From Rosa chinensis (lineage: Eukaryota; Streptophyta; Magnoliopsida; Rosales; Rosaceae), in the NCBI RefSeq assembly GCF_002994745.2, contig NC_037092.1:77571824-77635823 (forward strand): 64,000 bases of DNA, read 5' to 3'. Below, in pieces: positions 21,367-31,508 of this stretch. Position 1 is the first letter of the stretch, and each line of letters starts with the position of its first letter. The translations under genes and the position numbers were made by a program. A model generated the notes under the pieces. It was not told where the DNA came from, did not search any database, and saw only the letters and a list, made by a program, of their open reading frames with translations.

Positions 21367-22740
21367 TCCATTCTTTTAATAGCTAACTCCTCAAAAACTG
21401 CTCCTCACATGCTACTAGTCCCTTTTTTCCCGAGATTTGGAATCACTAATCTCGATTTACTGACATCGGTTTGACTCTTTAACCATCCATCCAAGGGTGG
21501 GGATTTTCCGGAAGTCCCTTTAAATAGTTGTATTTTGGGCAAGGAATACTCATAACAAATTTTCTGAAACATTCAAGAAATGGCCTTTCAGTCCTTGCTT
21601 CTCTTTCTCCTTCTTCACAAATCTTCCCCGCATGAAATGACCTTTAGCCTCTAAATTTTAGGCTTTATGGCGTAATATTAAGCCTGGGTTAGGCCTTATG
21701 GCGTAATCTTAGGCAACCCCTTGTTTTGCCTTTCTGGAATCTTGCAACAACAATGCCAGGCTTCATATTGGTTTAGAAATGCGAGGGGGCTCTGAGTGTG
21801 GGATCCAAGATCATGCGAGATCATTTTTGTTAGAATCCCACATGCGGAGTGAAACGGAGAAAGGGAGGACGGCCACTCTGAGGTTCGTCTTTCCTCCTCT
21901 GTTTCCTTCCTTCTGGACCTGGCCCGTGTTGTGCCCTCCAGATGGAAGGGGCTTTGGTTCTCACCTCCTTCTCCCCCTTTCTCTTCTCGATAGAATCTTG
22001 GAGGGATGAGAAAGGGTGGACTCTTTGAAGGAATGGGTTCAAGCTACAGAATGGTGGTTACCAAGGCTAGAGGGGGTGCAGAGACTCAAGCTGATATTAG
22101 GTTCCTTCACTCTCTGCCCCTCCTTGAGATAATGGCGCGGCTCAACCCGGCGTTGGAGTCCATAGCTGCTTCCAATTGAGGGGGCTTGGAGGCTCCATTT
22201 TCTTTCACTGGAGTCTCCCCTTCTCATGGATAATGGCATTGGCCAAGCCTATGTTGTATTCCTCTGCCGCTTCCATGTAAAGGGGGCGCGGGGGCTCCGT
22301 TACGCCTCTTTTTCCTTCCCTAAAGTCTGCTCCTCCTTGAGATAATGGCGCGGCTCAACCCAACGTTGGATTCCATAGCTGCTTCCACTTGAGAAAAGAT
22401 TCAGAAGATATCCGAAGATTCTTGTTTTGTATTCTAGCCACTTTTGGCTTTGTAATGAATGTACTGCTTTTGGCCGCAAAGACACTTTATGAATACAATA
22501 ATATTTTCTTATCCTGATATTCCAATATCCGTGAGAAGCCAATAATTGTGTCTCGCAAAGCCTCAAATATAGGCCCCCATAGTTGTATATTGAAAATAAT
22601 ATGAACTTTTAAAATATGTTCTGCGTCAAAATGAGCCTCTCTTCGAGGGTTTTGAGAAAATATTTATCTTTTGGATCCACTTGCTGGCCCCAACTCAATT
22701 CGCATTAATTAGCTGTTGAAAACTCCACCTTGAGAAGATA
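21367..22740 (+). other. Second plus-strand promoter-like unit of copy 1, non-coding
   Basis: It begins with a block containing GTTCGGTCTCCTCACATGCCAATAATCC (copied again downstream), then CCATCCAAGGGTGG, a TATA-like 'ctttaaatag' at about 21520 and an ATG at 21580 opening a frame of only ~25 codons. Copy 2 has the same order at 56270-56550. The body has a ~60 bp direct repeat (CTCCTTGAGATAATGGCGCGG, near 22120 and 22330). The end (CACTTTTGGCTTTGTA, then AATACAATAATATTTTC, 22437-22510) matches copy 2 at 57049-57140 and looks like a 3' end with polyadenylation words. Function unknown. Confidence 0.45.
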
Positions 22741-23055
22741 ATATTGAAAATGGAACAGTTACATCCTCGAAAACCGTTTGGTTCCCTCATGCCAATAATC
22801 CATTCTTTTTCTAGATTTAAGGCATTAATCACTCGTTGAAAACAACGATCCTGAAAAAACAGTCCCCGTCTCATGAATAGAACAGTTACCTCCTCGAAAA
22901 TCGTTCGGTTTCCCCATGTGCCAATAATCCCTTCTTTTCCGAGATTTAGGGCAACTTTAATCACGCTTTGCTGACACTTAGTTTGACTCTTCTCTTTGAC
23001 CGTCCATCCAAGGGTGGAGATTTGCATGCCTATATCTTCCTCCACATTATAAACC
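22741..23055 (+). promoter_or_regulatory. Duplicated promoter module upstream of the WUS-like copy
   Basis: 22880-23023 repeats the block at 21340-21505 (shared words: CGTTCGGT, TGCCAATAATCC, CCGAGATTTGG/AGG, TTTGACTCTT, CCATCCAAGGGTGG). A partial third copy starts near 22750. After the repeat ends, a TATA-like TTATAAAC (23047-23054) stands about 115 bp before the WUS-like ATG. A promoter role is inferred. Confidence 0.5.
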
Positions 23056-23168
23056 CAAATTTCCAATCCCAAAATTGTTTCATCAACTCGAATATTTCTA
23101 ACAGCAATCTTTCTTAATTACTCATCATCACCACTCTTCAATTCTCGCATTCTCTCAATCCATCACCA

Positions 23169-23758
23169 ATGGAACCTCAAAACCGGCATCCAACCAAAGA
23201 TGGAGGAAGCAACAAAGCAGCCGAGAGTAGTGCTAACATGCATTGTAGGAAGAGTAGTACCAGGTGGCTTCCTACTACAGATCAGATAAGAATCCTCAAA
23301 GAGCTTTACGATGACGAGTTAAGTCCCCAACTGTGGAGCAGGTTCAGAGGATCACTCTCCAGCTGAAATGGTATAGACAGATCGAGAACAAGAACGTCTT
23401 TTATTGGTTCCAGAACCAAAGGGCTCGGGAGAAGCTGAAGAAGAAGAAGCTCACTTCGGATGTTCAAGTGCCCAAGCAAAGATCAAGGCTTGTTGGTGGA
23501 TCTATTAATCTCAATTTTGGGTCAACTAGTTCTGCTGGTGTTGGTGGATCCATCATGGAACAACAAGGAGAAGATCACCAGGAGATTAAAACCCTTCCAC
23601 TGTTTCCCATGCACGGTGAGGACATCTTTGGCAACATGAAGATTACTTCCGAGGGAGGTAGCGGCTATGACGACTACTCCGGTGGTGGCTACAACGGTGG
23701 CTCTCGCATTTCCCTTGAGCTCAGCCTCAACTCCTCCGGAGCTACTGATTCGGCTTAG
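23169..23758 (+). pseudogene. WUSCHEL-like homeobox gene copy inside the gypsy element
   Basis: A WUS/WOX homeodomain transcription factor copy. The ATG at 23169 opens MEPQ, then a Ser/Gly-rich stretch and the homeodomain start SSTRWLPTTDQIRILKELY. One extra C in the run near 23323-23326 shifts the frame. In the next frame helices 2-3 follow with [19 protein letters not shown], the WUS-type recognition helix. Downstream are the WUS box [11 protein letters not shown] (about 23594-23626) and an EAR-like SLELSLN close to the TAG at 23756. All three are diagnostic of WUSCHEL itself. The copy is intronless and much shorter than WUS (about 195 codons, against roughly 290 in Arabidopsis), so the middle is lost. 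It lies between the LTRs of copy 1 and is absent at the same place in copy 2, so capture by the element is inferred. Confidence 0.85.
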
Positions 23759-23897
23759 TGTTGTATAGTGTTGCCCCCTAGTGTTGCTAGGCGTAGCGAA
23801 GAAATGATTATGGGCCTCAAAAACAGGCCTTCATGAATGGACTTCGCGAGTGTAGGAACACTAGAATTGTCCCCCATGTCTTATGTGAATAAACTGT
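23759..23897. other. Spacer between WUS-like copy and pol end
   Basis: The wording 'gttgccccctagtgttgctagg' is shared with copy 2 at 57348-57371, so this is original element sequence, and the capture boundary lies at about 23760-23775. No ORF. Confidence 0.6.
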
Positions 23898-26026
23898 CTA
23901 CAACTCCTCCGAGTCCCAGACATTGGGAAAGTATTTCTTCAAGTATCTCCCATTGATAGGGTTATGATGGACATCTCCATCCAGGTCCTTGAGATGAAAA
24001 GCTCCTTTCTCTAAGATTTTATAGATGATGTACGGGCCTCCCATTTTGGAGTCCATTTGCCGCGACCATCTAATTTTTCTCCAAGCGGGAGAACTGCTTT
24101 CCAAACCAACTCTCCTTTGCTGTAACTCCTTCCCTGCGTCTGCTTGTCATAGGCGCGAGCGACTCGTTGCTTTTCCATGACCAAACTATCTAAAGCCTCC
24201 AAGCACTTTTCGCTAAGGTCTTCATGTTTCTGCCACATAGCCTGAACGTAGTCTTCTCCAATGAAATGATGTTGCTCTTGAACTCGTAATGATTGGACAT
24301 TGACTTCCAACGGCAGGACTACATCATGGCCAAACATCAAAGCATAATGTGTTGTCGCGGTGGGATTCCTCTTAGAGGTGCGGTAGGCCCAAAAAGTTTC
24401 ATAAAGTGTCTCATGCCACTGTCGTGGATTAGCTTCCAACATTTTCTTTAGCAAATCGGTAATGATCTTGTTGCTGGCCTCCGCTTGACCATTAGACTGA
24501 GCATAATAAGGACTGGAATGGATGTACTGTGTTCCCCATTCTCTTGTCAATTTATCAACTTCACCACCCATGAAAACTGCCCCCCAGTCCGAAATAAAAA
24601 CTTCTGGGATCCCAAATCTGGAGATGATGTTTTTGAATAGGAATTGTCACAATGTGCCACCAGATGCTTCCTTCAAAGGTTCTGCTTCAACCCACTTTGT
24701 AAAGAAATCAGTCGCGACGATGATGAACTTCTGTTGAAGTGATGAATGTGGGTGAATCATCCCAATTAAATCCAGCGCCCATCCTCTTGCGGGCCAAGGC
24801 TGTATAATGGGCTACATTGGAATATTAGGAACATGTTGGACCGGGCCATGAGCTTGGCAGTCCAAACAACCTTTAGCGAACGCGATACAATCCTTCAAGA
24901 TACTGGGCCAAAAATATCCATGTCGTCTGAGCAACCATCGCATCTTTGGACCTGCTTGGTGGGCGCCACAAATGCCAGAATGAACTTCGCGCATGAGTTG
25001 TTTCGCTTCGTGGCCATAAACACATCTGAAATCCACGCTATCTTCTCCTCGTCTACGAAGTTCATCACCTCTGAGGAAGTAGTTGAGGGCAAGATAGCGA
25101 ATCCTTCTATCTGTGGTCTGATCAGGATGCTTGAGATAATTGATCAAAGGGATGCGCCAATCCACGTCGATGGATTCCAGGGTCGCAACTGAGCTATCGT
25201 CTGGAGGATCTCTTCTCGCCATCCATGAAGGAAGCGTGCGACGCTCGACTTTAAGGATTCTCTCCCACACGCCATATCTCAATGTTACCCCTATTGCCAG
25301 CTGGGCCAACTCGTTTGCGGCAAAATTTCGCTCGCGAGGAATGTACTCAAGATGTACATTATCAAATTGGTCCAACAGTTCTAATGCCTTGTTCCAATAA
25401 GGGACCAACGTGAAGCTATTGCATCTGAACTCATTGCACAACTGATTAATAACCAAAAGAGAATCGCCAAGTATTTGTACATCTCTGATTCCCATTTCTA
25501 GCAGTACTTCTAGGCCTATGATTATGGCCTCATATTCTTCCTGGTTGTTGGTACACTGAAACTCCAACTGGAATGAGTACGAAAAGTGATCTCCAGCAGG
25601 ATTCTCCAGTGCAATTCCTGCTCCTGCTAGCGTATCCGTTCTTGACCCGTGAAAATATAACACCCAGGGCTAGAGTGAGACTGTGGCTTGATACAGTGTA
25701 GTGTACTCTGGTAAGCACGCCAAATCTGGGCGATCTAAAATTGTGGCAGCGACCTCTAAGTCTCTAACTGCGGGGACATCCAGCATAGGGTGATGTGCCA
25801 GAAAATCCGTGATGGATTGCCCTTTTACTGCTTTACGTGGGACATACTGTAGTGAGAATTCTGATAAGGCAAGCACCCACTTGCCAATACGGCCTCTCAA
25901 GATAGGTCGCGATAGCATATACTTGACTAGATCGGTTTGACCAATGATGCAAGTAGTAAAGGACAACATGTAATGCCACAACTTGCATGCTGAGAAGTAT
26001 AATGTAAGACACAGCTTTTCCATTGG
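23898..26026 (-). pseudogene. pol part 2, copy 1: RNase H, archaeal-type RNase H, integrase
   Basis: From the CACTA break downward on the minus strand come: the end of the first RNase H (MEKLCLTLYFSACKL, then FLAHHPMLDVPAVRDLE; the track sequence starts at about 26065); a second RNase H (AGAGIALENPAGDHFSY, the CTNNQEEYEAIIIGLEVLL acidic helix, GDSLLVINQL, ANELAQLA); the integrase zinc finger (H..H with C..C in HGYFWPSILKDCIAFAKGC); and the DDE core (D in IVATDFFTKW, D in ISDWGAVF, E in NGQAEASNK). The ending is a short basic C-terminus. Stops and frameshifts occur: a Gln-to-TAG change at about 24812, another stop within 24572-24811, and a frameshift near 24060-24100. Two tandem RNase H domains are known from the Tat lineage. 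Confidence 0.88.
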
Positions 26027-26029
26027 AGT

Positions 26030-28931
26030 CACTACACCAAATATGGGCTTTAGAGACAACCACAAAACGTCTCTAAAAATATATTAGTGACTAATATATA
26101 GCTAAGTTTGTCTCTAATAGAAGGAGTGACAAATTAGCCATCCGTCTCTAAAGGTTGTGTCTCTAATGCTTATTAGGAACTGCTAGAAACAAAAATCCGT
26201 CCCTATTGCTGTTTCTCTGACACGTGTACAATAACAACCACGGACAATACAAACCGTCTCTACTTCTTTTAGAGACGAATATCTAATATTAATAAATGCC
26301 TCTAATGCATTTGAATGAATATGATGACAGCCAATTACAATCCAATTATTCCAATCCAATCAGCCTATAATTATAATTTTTTTTTGTTGGATCAAATATA
26401 TAGCAATAATAATTTAATATTTGTCTTGGGCAACAACTTGATAACAATCTGTCAAACCAAAAGCAAAAAAAAAAAAAAAACCTTGATAAGTTGATAACAA
26501 TATGCTTGATATATAAAAATAAACTGTTGAGTACAGATCCCTGGATTACTTGTTATAAAACAAAGTACAAATTAGTCAAGTATCGAATATGTATCCAAGT
26601 ATATGAGCTCATTTCTAAATTGAGCTTCAAGACACCTGCATCCCCTATAAGCAATCATGTTAGTCCAAAGTCTTTATGCCTTTAAACTGCAACCGTTTTT
26701 GCCAACTTCTCTTGCATCTCAACCTACAAAAGAAAATAGTTCACTTATCAATAGCACGTAAGATTACAAAGCTGCAAAAACTGTATTGAATACATAAACA
26801 AAGCTCTGCTATTCTTTGCATGGATGATGAACTTCGAAGCCAAAAACCATGCAATTAAAGATATGTAAAAAAATCTCAAACCTGAAGTTGTATGAACAAA
26901 AAGAAAACAAGTAGCCAAACTTGTTCTAGACCTATCATGTTATATCTGTTAGATATAAGTAAATCACAACAACTAATAAGGCCTGAAAAGAAATTAGAAA
27001 TAAAATAAAAAAAATAATACTAATAAGAAAAAAGAGAACTAACAAGGCCTTACATACTCACCATATGTTGGCCAATGCCAATTATGAATTATGCCATACA
27101 CATTTTTCTTTTGTCTACACCTAGATGGAAAACAACATCAGTCTATCAAGCAATAGTCAAGCACTTGTACTAAAATGATCATTGTCATGTATCTATCTAC
27201 TTATAATTAGAGATGCCAACAATCAAACATTTTAATTTACCTTGGACGTTGGTACATATCCTAGCAATGGCTAGTGCTTGTGTACTGCATAGAGAACATG
27301 TTAAAGAAAATGTAAGTCCACCTAAGATATGCTTGAACACCTAGAATGTCATGGTGTTCCAAGATGAAATTTGTAAGATCTTTTCATGACCAACCAACTT
27401 TTATCTAAAAACAAATACCGACAACAATAACGGGTAGTTACCTTATGGAAATTAGCAGCAGCAGCCCAGGGATCAAAATTGTCAAAAAAGGATGGCAGCT
27501 GTAGTTCCATTACCTGCAAAGTTGACACATAAGATGATAGCATAGGAATGAAGGATATATAGCACTAGTCAGAAAAAACAAGTCAATAAAATTCTTCTAA
27601 GAGATTAAGCTAAACCATCAGACTTGAAAGGTATTTCTTAGAGACACAAAAAGGTGAAAGAAAATGTTGCTTAAGATGAATGAGTTGAAAAGACAAATGA
27701 TGCAAGCACATATATAAATACCTCAAGGAGATTCAAGCCCAGAAAATAGCAAGTATAGGTGCCAACCCAAATGAGCACGCAATTGAATCCTCAATAACCT
27801 TCAAAAAAGAACACCTTAAACCCATAATATAGTTCAAATGTTTGTGTGCAGCTAATTATATAAGCAAGCATAAGTGGCACAAAAATGAGTACAAGGAACA
27901 ATTGCTAAATTCACATTACTGACCTTATTTCAATTTGATGTTCCAATCTTCATCATCATGTGTCAAGTTCAAAGTCACCAATACAACATCACTGACCATT
28001 TCATGCATACTATGTCAATATTAGTTTTTATCATAGAAGTAAACTGATCAAAATCAAAAGGAAAAAAACACTAGCTAGCCTTAAAACCACTTTCAATTCA
28101 TACCATCGTTTGTAGAATGATTGACATACTCAAAGATGTGACTTTGAGAGGAAAATAGAGCCGTTTCAAATAGTGAAAACCAATCAAATTTCAAGTGATT
28201 TGCTTAGACATTTATGCAAACACCTAATGGCATGCCCTAACTTCTCTGCAAATTTCAACCGCTTCCACTTAGACATTTCTACAAACACCTAATAGGCATA
28301 CCCCAACTTCTCGTCAAATTTCAAGGACCCACTTAGCATATATGTCATAGCCCATTTAGATTTGCAATAAGCCAAAGCGTCATATCAGAACACAAACCTC
28401 ATAGTCCTAGATAGTGAAGGGCTAGGATCTGAATTGGGTCCGTGAGAGCTTCTTCTGATCCTTTGCCTCCAATTAAACGAAACACCGAAGATTATTGGTC
28501 TTGCTTGTTGAAGAATGGTTGTGAAGGAGATTGTGGTTTGTGGTTTGTGGTTTCACCGTTGAGAGATTTGTACGTGGTTTGACTGAGACGGTGGCTACAG
28601 TGAGTCGGTACTAATGAAAGATGAGAAGAGCAGTTTGGGTTTTCATATTGTTGCTTATGAGATGAGATTTTTTCTTTTGAATTTCTAAAATCCAAAACTT
28701 TGCGCCAAAAAAATGTTGGGTCTTCAAATTTTTAGACTCAAAATTTTGAGGTCGCACCCAAAAGATTAGAGGGGCCACGTTCCGTCTCTAATACTATTAG
28801 AGACGAATTTTAATCTGCCACCACTATCATTAGAGACAATCACAAAAATTTTGTCTCTATTAAAATCACTAGAGACGGTTTTCTAAATCTGTCACTAGAC
28901 TTCGTCACTAAATACCAGTTTTGGTGTAGTG
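26030..28931. mobile_element. Non-autonomous CACTA (En/Spm) element in pol
   Basis: The ends are CACTACACCAAAT on the left and, on the other strand, CACTACACCAAAACTGG on the right. The 3-bp target duplication AGT is at 26027-26029 and 28932-28934, and removing the insert rejoins 'ttggagt' with 'gtacc' exactly as in copy 2 (59597-59607). Subterminal regions repeat GTCTCTAA and TTAGAGAC in both orientations, as CACTA elements do. The 2.9 kb interior has no transposase. Some exon-like pieces on the minus strand (27449-27513, flanked by AG and GT, reading MELQLPSFFDNFDPWAAAA) are unidentified. Confidence 0.92.
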
Positions 28932-28934
28932 AGT

Positions 28935-30371
28935 GTACCTTGTTTCACAATCTGTGAGTGTCCTACTTAGGTAAAAGATGGCATGTTCGACACCCTCTTC
29001 ATCATCCCGAGCGACGAGGCTGCCAATGGAAGACTTAGTTGCTGAAACATACAACTTTAATGGAAATCCAGCTCTGGGAGGAACAAGCACTGGTGGGCTT
29101 GCCAGATAGGCTTTGATTTTGTCGAAAGCCTCTTGATGTTTAGGTTCTCACACAAACTCTTTCTGTCCTTGCAACTTCAGCAGTGGGGAAAACGGCTGGA
29201 TTTTGCCCGCATAGTTAGAAATGAATCGTCGCAAAAAGTTGATCTTACCCAGTAGTCGCTGTAATTCTTTCTTCGTTCGCTGGGGAGATGCGTTGATAAC
29301 CGCGTTTGCCTTATCCTCAGGGACCTCAATGCCCCTTTGATGGACAATGAATCCCAGGAAATCGCCTGCCTGAACTCCAAAAACGCACTTAGCGGGATTC
29401 ATCTTGAGCTTGTGTAGCCGCATGCGCTCGAAAACTTTTCTGAGATCCGTGAAGTGATCTCCACTCTTCTTAGACTTCACGACGACGTCATCAATGTAAA
29501 CCTCTAAGATCTTCCCAAGTATGTCGTGGAAGATCAGGTTCATGGCTCTCTGATATGTTGCTCCGGCATTCATCAGTCCAAAAGGCTTGACCACATATTC
29601 AAAAAATCCAGTGAACCCAGGGCAGCGGAATGCGGTCTTGTGTCTATCTTCTTCCGCGACCGGAATTTGGTGATATCCCGCTATACCGTCCATGAAAGAC
29701 AACAGTTCGTGCCCTGCAACTACGTCTACCAATATGTCCGCAACAGGCATGGGGTAGAAGTCTTTAGGTGTAGCCAAATTAAGGTCTCTGTAATCTACGC
29801 AAATCCTCATCTTGCCATTCTTCTTTCGAACAGGCACTATATTGGACAGCCACTTATTGTACTTGGCTACCCTGATAATGCCCGACTTGTGCATCTTTTC
29901 GACTTCCTCTTTGACCAGAACTTGGGTCTCCGAGTTCATTCTCTGCGGCTCGTGCTTAACAGGCCTCTTATCAGGCAGCGTTGGTAGTTGGTGGCATACC
30001 AAGTCTGGTGATAGGCCTGGTATGTCCTCGTATTTTTCCGCGAAGCAGTCCTTGAATTCCAGCAATAATTCGACGAGCCTCTGTTTCTCTCTAGGCTCTA
30101 AGTAAGTGTTGATAGCCACTTCTATGGGCTCATCAGTTGTTCCCAGATTGACCTTTTCAATAGGGTCCCTAACCTTCGGAGGTGTGTCATCCAATGCCAC
30201 TGGAGCAAGCTGAATCTCTTCTTCCTCCTCTTCTTGGCCCGTGAACTCTTCATTAACAATTTCTAAGGTCGCGACTCGATCATAGGCCTCTTTTTCCACC
30301 AAGTATGAGGATAGCCTCTCGTACAAGGAATGGAAGGCCTCTACCTCTTCCTCCATGAGTTCGTGATCCAT
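28935..30371 (-). pseudogene. pol part 1, copy 1: reverse transcriptase and start of RNase H
   Basis: The frame opens at the ATG at 30371, whose A is the last base of the stop ending the upstream gag-pro frame (TAATG). After ~150 residues of Glu-rich linker comes the RT: VPVRKKNGKMRICVDYRDLN, then SFMDGIAGYHQIP and TAFRCPGFTGFFEY, the catalytic YIDD (29487-29498) and FLGFIVHQRGIEV. The RNase H begins in 28908-29090 (LKLYVSATKSSIGSLVARDDEEGVEHAIFYLSRTL in part) and is cut by the CACTA insertion at 28931. The RT frame 29148-30371 is fully open (407 codons); a stop/frameshift lies between 29090 and 29148. Part 2 continues at 26026. Confidence 0.9.
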
Positions 30372-31508
30372 TAATTAACACTTGGAGATGGCACCGCATA
30401 TCCAGGCCTTTCGAGGTCGTTTTTTGCTACCGCGAGCCCCCATTGTGCCAATTCAGAGGTCGTCACCCCTGTGGGGCGGCCCTTATCACCAATACCAACG
30501 ACTTGTAAAGGAGAGATTGGTTCTAGGTAATACCTTGCATCTAAGTAGTTGGCAGACACCGAAAAAGGTCACGGGTCTGCTTTAACAATTTCCGCCTTGT
30601 CTGCGACTCTGTCCCATATGATCAGCTCCTGATGAAGGGTGGATGGGACACAATAACTCCTGTGGATCCAGTCGCGGCCCATAATTGCGCTATATGCCAC
30701 ATAGCAATCTGTAACAAAGAAAGCTTAAACCTCTTCTGCAGGACCCACCTTGACTCGTAGGAAAATCAAACCCAATGTTTTGGTCATAGTCCCCGCGAAG
30801 TTCTTTAGCATAAGGGACGTGGATTGGATCTTCTCTTTCTTGATCCCTAGTAGATGCATGGTTCTGGTAGTAATGACATTCACAGTCGCGCCGGTATCAA
30901 CCATTATCTTGCTGACCTTAGTCCCATTAATTTTTGCTATGATATACAAAGGTCTCATGTGTTGCACCATGGCGGGTGTGGGTCTTATGAATCTCATGAA
31001 GAAACCCTTGTTGTTAGCATCTTCAATCTTAAGGAACACTGCTTCTTTCACCAGCGTTGTTGCAGCTGAAGTGATCTGCAACTGCTGTTCTCCAATTGCG
31101 TCAGCTTATACGCATTCCTGCGTAGCGACTGGTAAGGCATACTTAGCAGGGAGTACATAAACCATATGGCACGAGGTATCCACCATTTCTGTTTCATCCA
31201 TGTCATCATCAAGATTGAGCTTGGGTTCATCAGCTGGGATATCGCCGTTGAACCGTTTAACCATGAAAGCAACCAATGATTCCTCTGTGAGGATTACCGC
31301 CTTGGCTTATTCGTGCTCCTGTACCATGGGAACCTGGTTCAATGACTCTAAAATTTGTTTCGCCACTGGCACTTCCTCTGGGAGAGCGACCACCAAGCTT
31401 TGAACTTTCTGCACAATAGCGGACCGATTGTCTTTGCCCCCCAGCCTGTCAAAGATGGAAGGCTCGCTATTTCTTCCTTCGCGAGATACTCTCCGCCAAA
31501 CATTGACT
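30371..31508 (-). pseudogene. Protease region of gag-pro, copy 1
   Basis: A retroviral-type aspartic protease domain with the catalytic DTGA at 30887-30898 (SKIMVDTGATVNVITTRTM) and a following LGI. Downstream of it the domain is interrupted by a stop at about 30725, and then continues with ARYYLEPISPLQVVGIGDKG to a TAA at 30371-30373. The acidic stretch upstream (31081-31270) matches copy 2 but is split between frames. In copy 2 gag and pro appear to belong to one frame once a single lesion is allowed for, so a fused gag-pro polyprotein is inferred. Confidence 0.82.

Noticed and set aside
23169..23758. WUS-like sequence as an intact native host gene
   Set aside because: It is frameshifted, intronless, shortened and sits between the LTRs of a retrotransposon.
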